This document shows, one piece after another, positions 36,090 to 43,517 of a DNA stretch of 64,000 nt. Origin of the DNA: Collinsella aerofaciens (GTDB taxonomy: Bacteria; Actinomycetota; Coriobacteriia; Coriobacteriales; Coriobacteriaceae); the NCBI RefSeq assembly GCF_015546965.1, contig NZ_JADMUF010000002.1:1-64000 (forward strand). Direction: 5' to 3'. Below the pieces are notes generated by a model. The model ran no database searches. It was not told where the DNA came from and saw nothing but the letters and a program-made list of their open reading frames with translations. The stretch's first letter is position 1. Every line of letters starts with the position of its first letter. The translations under genes and the position numbers were made by a program.

Positions 36090-36860
36090 ATGATCAAGGC
36101 CGCATTTTTCGATATCGACGGTACGCTGCTGAGCTTTGAGACGCACCGGATTCCGGCGTCGGCACAGCAGGTGCTCGACAGCTTTCACGAGCAGGGGATT
36201 GCGTGCGTGATCGCCACGGGTCGCCCGACCTACCAGATGCCCGATTGGCTGCTCGATTTGGGTTGGGATGCGTACATTACGCTTTCGGGCCAGCACTGTT
36301 TTGATGCCAAGGGCGTTTACCGCAGCTGCCCGATCGATCCGGACGACGTCGCGGTGATTGTGGACCAGGTGGCGCAGGGGCGCTACGACTCGCTGTGCAT
36401 GCAGGGCGAGAACTCGTTTGTGAACCGCCTGTCCGAGCGCGTGGTGACGGCCGGCAGCAACGCGGGAATCGTCTACCACGAGGAGCCGTTTGAGCACGCC
36501 TTTGACGCGCCGGTCTACCAGTTTTGCGCCTTTGTGGACCCGGCCGACGAACATATCGTGACCGACGCCGTGTCGCATTCGCTCACCACGCGCTGGTGCG
36601 ACCTGTTCTGCGACATTATTCCCGCTAACGGCGGCAAGGACCTGGGCGTGGCGGCGACGTTCGAGCGGCTTGGTATCGACGCGAGCGAGGCGATTGCCTT
36701 TGGTGACGGCGAGAACGACCTGTCGATGTTTGCCGCCGTGGGCACGAGCGTGGCCATGGGCAACGCACAGGACACGGTGAAAGCTGCGGCGACCTATGTG
36801 ACGACCGCCGTGGACGACGACGGCATCTACAACGCCGCGAAGCACTTTGGATTGATGTAA
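36090..36860 (+). CDS. Cof-type HAD phosphatase
   Basis: A 256-residue HAD-IIB (Cof-type) phosphatase: AFFDIDGTLLSFETH (nucleophile), CVIATGRPTYQ (motif II), the C2 cap, and the ending GGKDLGVAATFERLGI with AIAFGDGENDLSMF (motif IV). Such enzymes dephosphorylate sugar phosphates or flavin-related compounds; the exact substrate is not predictable. It starts 6 bases after the ABC-F stop, so the two are one transcript. A hairpin follows the gene at 36885. Confidence 0.9.
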   Translation: MIKAAFFDIDGTLLSFETHRIPASAQQVLDSFHEQGIACVIATGRPTYQMPDWLLDLGWDAYITLSGQHCFDAKGVYRSCPIDPDDVAVIVDQVAQGRYDSLCMQGENSFVNRLSERVVTAGSNAGIVYHEEPFEHAFDAPVYQFCAFVDPADEHIVTDAVSHSLTTRWCDLFCDIIPANGGKDLGVAATFERLGIDASEAIAFGDGENDLSMFAAVGTSVAMGNAQDTVKAAATYVTTAVDDDGIYNAAKHFGLM

Positions 36861-36867
36861 CTGCGGG

Positions 36868-36916
36868 CCGGCACCCGGCGCCTGGGGACACTCCTTGCGG
36901 GGCGTCCCCATTTTGT
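36868..36916 (+). repeat. GCCGGCAC/GGGGAC repeat acting as terminator
   Basis: GCCGGCACCCGGC then GGGGAC (36885-36890) pairing with GTCCCC (36904-36909), followed by ATTTTG. It shares the GCCTGGGGACACTCCTTG string with 21424-21438 and is related to the repeat at 61589. Confidence 0.55.
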
Positions 36917-36940
36917 TTTCGTCCCGCACGTTTTGTGAAA

Positions 36941-37002
36941 CACGGCTAACTTTTAGACAAAGTAGTAAGACATGGGCAACTTTTGAGGTAAAGTTAGCCG
37001 TG
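36941..37002 (+). promoter_or_regulatory. Inverted-repeat operator in front of the DtxR-family gene
   Basis: CACGGCTAACTTT (36941-36953) and AAAGTTAGCCGTG (36990-37002) are perfect 13-base inverse arms 36 bases apart; a third GGCTAAC lies at 37017. The GGCTAAC/GTTAGCC core resembles DtxR/IdeR iron-box half-sites. The arms lie just upstream of the regulator start, so autoregulation is likely. Confidence 0.5.
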
Positions 37003-37047
37003 GAAAGTATCCAAAGGCTAACTAGCAATCATCGCGAAAGGCGGCCC

Positions 37048-37437
37048 ATGGCCCTACGTGAATCCGGAGAAGACTATCTCGAATCGATCTACGTTCTGTC
37101 GGAACGTCAGGGCATCGTGCGCTCGATCGACGTTGCGGAGTATCTCGGCGTAACCAAGGCGAGCGTTTCCAAGGCCATGGCGACGCTGGAAAGCAACGGC
37201 TATGTCGAAATGGGCAAGCGCGACGTTCATCTGACGGAGCGTGGTCTGGAGGTCGCTCGCCAAATGTGGGAGCGTCACTGCTTTTTCGTGGGGCTGCTAG
37301 AGGATGCGGGTGTTTCGGCTGAGGTCGCGTCGCAAGAGGGCTGCCACATGGAGCACTGCCTGAGCGAGGAAAGCTTTGAGAAGCTGAGGGCGATGTTGGG
37401 CCGGGAAGATGTAGCGGGTCAAACAACAGAAGCCTAA
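37048..37437 (+). CDS. DtxR/MntR-family metal-dependent regulator (short form)
   Basis: A 129-residue iron- or manganese-dependent repressor. N-terminal winged helix: EDYLESIYVLSERQGIVRSIDVAEYLGVTKASVSKAMATLESNGYV. The dimer/metal-binding region follows (HCFFVGLLEDAGV ... EEVASQEGCHMEHCLSEE), with the His/Glu/Cys/Met ligands typical of the family. It lacks the C-terminal SH3-like domain of DtxR, so it is of MntR-like length. GAAAGGCGG precedes the ATG. Inverted GGCTAAC repeats lie in its promoter. No transporter is adjacent on this strand. Confidence 0.88.
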   Translation: MALRESGEDYLESIYVLSERQGIVRSIDVAEYLGVTKASVSKAMATLESNGYVEMGKRDVHLTERGLEVARQMWERHCFFVGLLEDAGVSAEVASQEGCHMEHCLSEESFEKLRAMLGREDVAGQTTEA

Positions 37438-37575
37438 CTGACCCACAGTAGCGCGGAGTTCACGCAAAGCGCGAACCAGCGACTGGGACCAGCGGCCCTT
37501 TCGGCCAAGTCCATTTCAGCAAAGGAACCCTGCCAGCAAGCGATGCCCAAGAACCGCCTGCGATGTTACCGCAGG

Positions 37576-37698
37576 CCGGGACCGGGCTTGGTTTTGAAAA
37601 CACTCCGCAGCGCGAGGCCCGCCTTTCCGTTGCTCCGCAGGAGCAGGAAGGACGGGCCTCATGCGCGAGGACGTTTTCAAAACCAAGCCCGGTCCCGG
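37576..37698. repeat. Large compound palindrome between convergent genes
   Basis: A perfect 26-base inverted repeat (37576-37601 and 37673-37698, outer CCGGGACCGGGCTTGG) encloses a second stem (GAGGCCCG... with ...CGGGCCTC) and an innermost hairpin TGCTCC-GCA-GGAGCA. The whole 123 bases could fold into one long hairpin. It separates the convergent DtxR-family and P-type ATPase genes and may end both transcripts. The stretch 37440-37575 holds small hairpins (CCTGCG/CGCAGG near 37555) and no gene. Confidence 0.75.
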
Positions 37699-37716
37699 CT
37701 GGATAGCCCAAGAACG

Positions 37717-39669
37717 CTACAGGTTCTTGACACCCATCGCGCGCATGGCGTTCAGGATGGCGATGATCGCCACGCCTACGTCGCCGAACACGGCAAGCCA
37801 CATATTGGCGATACCCAGCGCTGCCAGCACAAGGATCAGCAGCTTGATACCCAGCGCAAAGATGATGTTCTGCCAAACAATCGCCATGGTCTTGCGCGCC
37901 ACACGGATGGCACGGGCGATGTTGGACGGCTTGTCATCCATCAGCACGACGTCCGCCGCCTCGATAGCAGCGTCGGAGCCCATGGCACCCATGGCAATGC
38001 CCACATCGGCGCGGGTGAGCACGGGCGCATCATTGATGCCGTCGCCGACAAAGGCGAGCTTGCCCTTGCCGCTTTCGGCCGCGAGCAGCGCTTCAACACG
38101 CTCGACCTTATCGCCCGGCAGCAGCTGCGCGTGGAACTCGTCGAGGCCGAGCTGCTTGGCCACCGCAGCAGCCACTTCCTTGCGGTCGCCCGTGAGCATA
38201 ACGGTGCGCTTGACGCCGGCGGCGTGCAAGTCGCGGATCGTCTGCTCGGCATCGGCCTTAACAGTGTCTGCAATCACGATGTGGCCGGCGTACACGCCGT
38301 CAACGAGCACATGCAGAATCGTTCCGACGACCTCGCAATCGGGCGCTTCGACTCCGGCCGCGGCGAGCATCTTGGCGTTGCCGACGACGACGTGCTTGCC
38401 GTCGATGGTTGCCGTCACGCCGTGGCCCGCGTCGTTGGCGGAGTCGCTAACGCGCTTGGGGTCGACCTCGCCCTGGTAGGCGACACGCACAGACTGCGCG
38501 ATGGGGTGATCGGAGAACGACTCCGCAAGGGCTGCGACCTCGAGCAACGACTGCTCGGTGTAGCCAGCCTCGGGGTGCACCGCGACCACCGAGAACGTGC
38601 CGTTGGTGAGGGTGCCGGTCTTGTCAAAGACGACGGTGTCCACATCGGCGAGCGTCTCGAGATAGTTAGAACCCTTGATGAGGACGCCCAGCTTGGATGC
38701 GCCGCCGATGCCGCCAAAGAAGCTGAGCGGCACGCTGATCACGAGCGCGCACGGGCAGCTGACGACCAGGAAGGTCAGGCCGCGCAGGATCCAGTCGGAC
38801 CAGGCGCCGGTGACCAAGCCGCCGCCGAGCGCGAGTACCGCGGCAGCGCCGGTGACGGCGGGCGTGTAGACGCGGGCGAAGCGCGTGATGAAGTTCTCGG
38901 TGTGCGCCTTCTTTTCGCTGGCGTTTTCTACGAGCTCCAGGACGCGCGCGACGGTGGACTCGCCAAATGGCTTGGTGGTGCGCACGTGGATGAGACCCGT
39001 CATGTTGATGCAGCCGCTGATGATATCGTCTCCGGTTTTGGCCGGGCGGGGGATTGACTCGCCCGTGAGCGCGGCGGTATCGAGCTGTGTCTCGCCTTCG
39101 ACGATGACGCCGTCGATAGGCACGCGCTCGCCGGGCTTGACGACGATGATGGTGCCCACGGCGATGTCATCGGGGAAGACCTGCTCGAGTGTGCCGTCGG
39201 GTTGCTCGACGTTGGCGTAGTCGGGCGCGATGTCCATCATGGCGCTGATCGACTTGCGGCTCTTGCCCACGGCGTATGCCTGGAACAGCTCGCCGACCTG
39301 GTAGAACAGCATGACGGCGGCGCCTTCGGCCATGTGCGGGTCGGTGTCGGGGAAGAGCACCATGGCAAACGCGCCGATGGTCGCGACGGCCATGAGGAAG
39401 CTCTCGTCGAACGCCTTGCCGCGGCGGATGTTGTTGTATGCCTTTTGGAGCACGTCGTAGCCGGCAATCAAAAAAGGCACGAGGAACAGTGCGAAGCTGG
39501 CGTAGATGTCGCCCGGGGTGCCGAATGCGGCAGTGAGGGTGCCGAGCTTATCGAGGGCGTACACCACGGCAAAAATGCCCAGCGCTACCAGGATGCGGTT
39601 GCGCTTATGCTCGAGTGACTCTTTTTTCTTGCGCTTCTTCTTTTTCTTTTTGGGATCGGCAGCCGCCAT
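37717..39669 (-). CDS. Heavy-metal P-type ATPase (Zn/Cd/Co type), no N-terminal HMA
   Basis: A 650-residue P1B-type ATPase exporting soft divalent metals. Motifs: TGES (LTGESIP), the membrane metal site SCPCALV, phosphorylation DKTGTLTNG, GDGINDAP and the C-terminal PIB-2-type arrangement. It begins with a very Lys-rich stretch (AAADPKKKKKKRKKKES) instead of a metal-binding domain; the metal domain is encoded separately at 39769. Substrate is probably zinc, cadmium or lead, from the SCPCAL site and the SmtB-type regulator. GGGAGG precedes the ATG; an operator is at 39692. Confidence 0.9.
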   Translation of the reverse strand: MAAADPKKKKKKRKKKESLEHKRNRILVALGIFAVVYALDKLGTLTAAFGTPGDIYASFALFLVPFLIAGYDVLQKAYNNIRRGKAFDESFLMAVATIGAFAMVLFPDTDPHMAEGAAVMLFYQVGELFQAYAVGKSRKSISAMMDIAPDYANVEQPDGTLEQVFPDDIAVGTIIVVKPGERVPIDGVIVEGETQLDTAALTGESIPRPAKTGDDIISGCINMTGLIHVRTTKPFGESTVARVLELVENASEKKAHTENFITRFARVYTPAVTGAAAVLALGGGLVTGAWSDWILRGLTFLVVSCPCALVISVPLSFFGGIGGASKLGVLIKGSNYLETLADVDTVVFDKTGTLTNGTFSVVAVHPEAGYTEQSLLEVAALAESFSDHPIAQSVRVAYQGEVDPKRVSDSANDAGHGVTATIDGKHVVVGNAKMLAAAGVEAPDCEVVGTILHVLVDGVYAGHIVIADTVKADAEQTIRDLHAAGVKRTVMLTGDRKEVAAAVAKQLGLDEFHAQLLPGDKVERVEALLAAESGKGKLAFVGDGINDAPVLTRADVGIAMGAMGSDAAIEAADVVLMDDKPSNIARAIRVARKTMAIVWQNIIFALGIKLLILVLAALGIANMWLAVFGDVGVAIIAILNAMRAMGVKNL

Positions 39670-39691
39670 GATTCAAACCTCCCATTTGAAT

Positions 39692-39711
39692 GTATGAACA
39701 CTCGCTCATAT
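39692..39711 (-). promoter_or_regulatory. SmtB/CzrA-type operator before the ATPase gene
   Basis: GTATGAACACTCGCTCATAT, an imperfect 20-base palindrome of the ATATGARC...GYTCATAT type, matches the two operators before the arsR-like gene. It lies 23 bases upstream of the ATPase start. Confidence 0.65.
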
Positions 39712-39768
39712 AATTTCGCGAGCAAAGGCCGCAGCAAGCGCGGCCTTGTGGGTCAGCGTAAACCTGGG

Positions 39769-39987
39769 CTAGAGAATGATCTCGCAGTCCGGCTCGGCGT
39801 CGGCGGTAAACTCCACGACGCGATCGAGGACCTCATCGAACTCGGCGTCGTCGGCTTCGAGCGTCAACTTCTGGGTCATAAAGTTGACCGAAACGGACTT
39901 GACGCCATCGAGCTTGGCCAGCTCGTCCTGAAGCTCACGCGCACAGTTGGCGCAGTCGATCTCGTCGAGTTTAAACTGCTTTTTCAT
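39769..39987 (-). CDS. Small HMA-domain metal chaperone
   Basis: A 72-residue protein made of a single heavy-metal-associated domain, with the metal-binding CxxC in DCANCARE at Cys12 and Cys15. It is a soluble chaperone or sensor. It lies between the ArsR-type regulator and the P-type ATPase on the same strand and probably serves as the detached metal-binding domain of that pump. AAAGGA precedes the ATG. Confidence 0.88.
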   Translation of the reverse strand: MKKQFKLDEIDCANCARELQDELAKLDGVKSVSVNFMTQKLTLEADDAEFDEVLDRVVEFTADAEPDCEIIL

Positions 39988-40050
39988 GGTGGGTTCCTTT
40001 CCCTGTTTTTGCGGCTTGGGTGCAGGCCGCGCTGGTACCGTGGTTGGTTG

Positions 40051-40416
40051 CTATTCGCAGATATGGCTCATGCCCTGGTTGAGCATGGTGTAGACGTGAT
40101 CGTCGGCGAGCGAGTATAGGATGTTGCGCCCGTCGCGCCGGAATTTAACCAGGTGCGACTGCTTGAGTGTGCGCAGCTGGTGCGACACCGCGGACTGCGA
40201 GGTTTCGGTCGCTTCGGCGATGTCTGCCACGCAGAGCTCGCGGCCCATGAGGGCATAGAGGATCTTGATGCGCGTGGTGTCGCTGAAGACCTTGAACAGG
40301 TCGGCGAGGTCGTAGAGAAGCTCCTCGTCGGGAAGGTCCTCGGGCGAGCAGGTGGTGGGGATCGCGGGTTCGGTGGCCTCGATGTCGGGTTTCGTTTCAT
40401 CAACGCGGATGCTCAT
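40051..40416 (-). CDS. ArsR/SmtB-family metal-responsive repressor
   Basis: A 121-residue winged-helix repressor of the SmtB/CzrA/CadC group. DTTRIKILYALMGRELCVADIAEATETSQSAVSHQLRTLKQSHLVKFRRDGRN is the HTH and wing; the ELCVADI Cys is in the helix-3 metal position and the C-terminal NQGMSHICE gives further His/Cys ligands. It likely represses the metal-efflux genes downstream and releases on metal binding. AAAGGA precedes the ATG; two palindromic operators lie upstream. Confidence 0.9.
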   Translation of the reverse strand: MSIRVDETKPDIEATEPAIPTTCSPEDLPDEELLYDLADLFKVFSDTTRIKILYALMGRELCVADIAEATETSQSAVSHQLRTLKQSHLVKFRRDGRNILYSLADDHVYTMLNQGMSHICE

Positions 40417-40429
40417 TGCAATATCCTTT

Positions 40430-40486
40430 CATATGAACATGCGCTCATATAACTTGCTTCCGATTATATGAGTGTATGTTCATATG
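40430..40486 (-). promoter_or_regulatory. Double palindromic operator of the metal-efflux operon
   Basis: Two 20-base palindromes, ATATGAACATGCGCTCATAT (40431-40450) and ATATGAGTGTATGTTCATAT (40466-40485), lie in head-to-head arrangement with a 23-base near-perfect mutual inverted repeat. Same ATATGARC...GYTCATAT consensus as the site at 39692. They match known SmtB/ArsR binding layout. Confidence 0.72.
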
Positions 40487-40835
40487 TCAATGACGTTCAG
40501 GTAATTCGTTGCACAAAATGATGGGGAATAGTGGACGAGATCCCGGACTGAGCGGTTTTGATAGCCGATGCCGGGGTGGGTGCCCCTGAGCCGTGCAAAA
40601 ATTGGAGTATTCTGCAACGATAGGGGGTCCGCTAATTTATTGCAGGCCATATAATGCAGTTCAAGAGTTATCTTAGGGTGTTAATCCGATGAGTTCTTCC
40701 TCAAATGTTGCCTAACGCTCTAACGCAAGAGTGATTTCGCTTCACATTTGGATCCACTCGAGGGTGATAGACACCCGGCTCTGCTGAATACTCGCAATTT
40801 TGCACGTCGCTAAGGTGCCCACCTTGTTAGCCGGT
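40487..40835. other. AT-rich gap, no gene seen
   Basis: No open frame with a ribosome site or recognisable RNA. The base composition is lower in G+C than the neighbouring genes. It may be the flank of an acquired segment ending in the nuclease-like gene at 40836. Confidence 0.3.
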
Positions 40836-42026
40836 CTAGCTTCCGGCCCCGAAGATCCTGCCCTCGGGCGCGAGGCTGCTTGTTTGGGCAAATGATGGGC
40901 TGTCGGATTCGACTGTCTGCATGTCATCGATTGCCGGAATTTCATTAATTGTCGGGTCATCCAGCGTGATGCCTTCGAGTGTTGCTTTTTCGAGGTCGAT
41001 TCGTTGACGATCTTCGGAATCCTGGCGAAGCTGCTTCTGAATTCGCTTTTTCTCTTCTATAAACCTTCTGAGCACAAACTGTCTCAGGTCCTCTTGCATG
41101 ATTTGAAAGTCTTTTGGCAGTCGCGAGGGGCGTACGCCCTCTTTCCGCTGGATTGCTTCCATGACCCTAACAAAAGAGCTGGCATGCATAAAGGAATAAC
41201 GGCTGACGGTGATGATTCCGTACCCCATGGACGCAAGTGCATTCTTGCGCTCCTCATCGATGGCGCGGTCTCCTTCCGCGTCATGATAAAAACCGTTGTA
41301 TTCAATGTCTGTGCGAGATTTCTTTAGATACGCATCCATAAAGAACTTTTTGCGTCTCGTGAGATTCTTTGCGGCAGCGGTGACCTGTACCTCGTAATCG
41401 GTCTCAATTCCCCTAATACCAAGCCCTCCTTCGCTTTTGGGCAGCGTTAGCATCATGACAAAGGCCGTTTCCATAGGAGACCGGCATCCGTCGCGCACAC
41501 ATTGGATCGCCTTTCGGGCAAGAGCCAGACCGTCGCATCTGGTAATGGAATTAAAGAACTGCTTTAACCTCTCGGTCGAGGTGAGCGCGAAACGCTCGGT
41601 ATAGGAGGTGGAAGAGTCGGTTCCAAGGGAATAAGCGCCGCATAGTTCAAAGTAGTACTCCACTAGTTCGCGAAAAGAAAGATAGGTGGCGGCCTGAAGT
41701 GCGCAAAGCTCAACGCCAACAACGAAGATGCTATCTTTGAGCTCTATAAAGCGTGAGTTCGAGAATCGTTTTGAAGAAACGTGGCACTGACAGTTCATTG
41801 CATAGCGCGCATTCCTGCGATCAAACACCATCACCTCGAGGGAATCATTTGCGTCGAGGGAAACATCATTTTTGGTGAGCCATTCTGTGGCTGCGTCAAG
41901 GAGCGTTCCGGTGGGACATGATCCGTAAATCGCGGCAGGGTTACAGGACTCGATGCCTTTCGCAGACACCGAATGCGCGGCCTGGTAGACCGCTTTTGCA
42001 GTGGTATGTGACAATACGATAGTCAT
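40836..42026 (-). CDS. PD-(D/E)XK nuclease-like protein, Coriobacteria type
   Basis: A 396-residue protein of unknown role. The segment from about residue 190 to 285 carries the spacing of a PD-(D/E)XK / DUF559-like fold: SPMETAFVMMLTLP (Glu), FFMDAYLKKSRTDIEYNGFYHD (Asp and Glu with an N/G turn) and DEERKNALASMGYGIITVSR. Residues 1-185 are a family-specific N-terminal part with ELCGAYSL near 130. The C-terminus is a long charged helix. The coding stretch is AT-richer than its neighbours, as expected for a mobile or poorly adapted gene, and its ATG lacks a ribosome site (a GATATAT tract lies close by, so it may be leaderless). Possibly defence related. Confidence 0.62.
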   Translation of the reverse strand: MTIVLSHTTAKAVYQAAHSVSAKGIESCNPAAIYGSCPTGTLLDAATEWLTKNDVSLDANDSLEVMVFDRRNARYAMNCQCHVSSKRFSNSRFIELKDSIFVVGVELCALQAATYLSFRELVEYYFELCGAYSLGTDSSTSYTERFALTSTERLKQFFNSITRCDGLALARKAIQCVRDGCRSPMETAFVMMLTLPKSEGGLGIRGIETDYEVQVTAAAKNLTRRKKFFMDAYLKKSRTDIEYNGFYHDAEGDRAIDEERKNALASMGYGIITVSRYSFMHASSFVRVMEAIQRKEGVRPSRLPKDFQIMQEDLRQFVLRRFIEEKKRIQKQLRQDSEDRQRIDLEKATLEGITLDDPTINEIPAIDDMQTVESDSPSFAQTSSLAPEGRIFGAGS

Positions 42027-42376
42027 GCTATATATCGTGTCAGCTAATGCCGTGTTGATGGCGCTGAGTGGAAAAGTCGTTTTAGAGGTCTAACCAAATG
42101 CTGTCCAAAAGCTTGACGCAATTATGGGTTGGTATGCCCTAAATAAAAGTTTTCGCAGCTTAGCTATAGCATATAAATACTCAATTGCTGCACATTTGAT
42201 ATCGATGCATTACCATCCGATAACGAATTACGTGTCGGGAATTGGTCGAAATCGTTCAAAATGAGGGTTCAGAATTTGTGATGGCAGATCTATCTGTGGA
42301 ACGTAGGGTGGCCCCGCTGCGGGGTTTTCCGCTGCGAGGCCGCTCGTGAACGGTGCCATGCTTGTCGCAGGCGTTT
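42027..42376. other. AT-rich gap, no gene seen
   Basis: About 350 bases with no supported gene. It holds AT-rich stretches (about 42160-42200) and likely the promoter of the minus-strand nuclease-like gene. The 3' end of the exonuclease gene begins at 42377. Confidence 0.3.
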
Positions 42377-43345
42377 CTACTTGGCAAACAGGTTCTTGAG
42401 GTTGAACTCGGCTTGGACGGTGCGGAGCATGAGGTCGGTGTCGTCGAGGCCCAGGTGCTGCTCGTTGGCGTCGGCGGCGAGGGTGCCGCGGCGGCGGGCC
42501 CAGTTCTCGAGCGCGGCGGGCGCGGATTCGCGGGGGAGCGAGCGGACGTCGGCATCCAAGCTGCGGCAGATCTGGCGCGAGTCGATGACGATGATCTTGC
42601 CGGCGCGGCGTGCCTCGGCGTAACCGTCCAGGTGGATCTTGAACCAACTGTCTTCGAACGCGGCGTTATGCGCCATGTACGGGTACTTCTTCATAAGCTT
42701 GAGCAGCTGCTTCTGCAGTTCCTTGTTCTCGCGGAACGGCTTTTTGCCGTCGATGTCGTCCCAGGTGATGTGGTGGATATTCGACAACGGCACATCCTCG
42801 CCGCGGTAGATGTCGGGCAGGCCGCAGTAGTGTGCCTCGGCGTCGTGCGGGACGGCGTCGCTGGTGAGCTCCATGATCTCCCAGCCTACGTTGATGATGT
42901 AGCCGCGCTCGGGTGCACGGCCGGTGGTCTCGATGTCGATACCGAGCACGGTGCCCTGGATGGGCTTGCGGGCGTAGGCCACGCCGAGCGCGTCGCGGTC
43001 GCCGCGGATCTCGCGCATGACCGACGCGGCGGTGCGCTTTTGCATCTTGCCGATGGCGGCGCAGGTGTCGGCATCGGACAGACCGCGCGAAAGCGTCGCG
43101 GGCGTCACGTTGCGCAGGCGCGCCTCGCCAATCTGGTCGCACAGGTCGCGGTTGCGGTCGGCCAGGTCGCGCACGGTGGCAAAGTCGAAGCCGGGGTCGC
43201 CCTCGGCAGTAAAATACTCGGTCTCGAGCACCTTGAGGGCCTCCTCGCCCTTCTGGCGCTCGGACTCCATGGCGCCGTGATCGCCATAGATAAACATGGG
43301 AATAAACGGCTGGCGCTCGTATTCGAGTGCTTGTGAAACGTTCAT
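42377..43345 (-). CDS. DEDDh-type 3'-5' exonuclease
   Basis: A 322-residue protein with a C-terminal exonuclease domain (from about residue 130). VLGIDIETTGRAPE is the first DED motif, MAHNAAFEDSWFK the second, and HLGLDDTDLM the third with the DEDDh His. The N-terminal 125 residues are helical and family specific. Likely acts on DNA or RNA 3' ends, in repair or RNA turnover. AAGGAG precedes the ATG. Stands alone. Confidence 0.85.
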   Translation of the reverse strand: MNVSQALEYERQPFIPMFIYGDHGAMESERQKGEEALKVLETEYFTAEGDPGFDFATVRDLADRNRDLCDQIGEARLRNVTPATLSRGLSDADTCAAIGKMQKRTAASVMREIRGDRDALGVAYARKPIQGTVLGIDIETTGRAPERGYIINVGWEIMELTSDAVPHDAEAHYCGLPDIYRGEDVPLSNIHHITWDDIDGKKPFRENKELQKQLLKLMKKYPYMAHNAAFEDSWFKIHLDGYAEARRAGKIIVIDSRQICRSLDADVRSLPRESAPAALENWARRRGTLAADANEQHLGLDDTDLMLRTVQAEFNLKNLFAK

Positions 43346-43445
43346 ATAACTGCTCCTTGGATGGGCCGCGTCGTGCGGCTCAGGGTCATTAAGATGTGGC
43401 GAGATGATAGTTTACCATGGGCAACTATTGGCATCGCGCCTAGGA

Positions 43446-43465
43446 CAACTACAATACCCTAGTTG
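43446..43465 (+). promoter_or_regulatory. CAACTA/TAGTTG inverted repeat before the permease gene
   Basis: CAACTA (43446-43451) and TAGTTG (43460-43465) are inverse, within a run of related motifs (GGGCAACTATT upstream, TAGTTGACC downstream). Probably an operator of a metal-responsive regulator, judging from the product. Confidence 0.35.
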
Positions 43466-43517
43466 ACCGCTAGGACTTTTACAATGCTGCCGAAAGACAC
43501 GAAAGGTTCCATCCGTC

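Noticed and set aside
35220-37028. 602-codon open frame antisense to the ABC-F and HAD genes
   Set aside because: Crosses two well-supported genes and an operator; codon-bias shadow.
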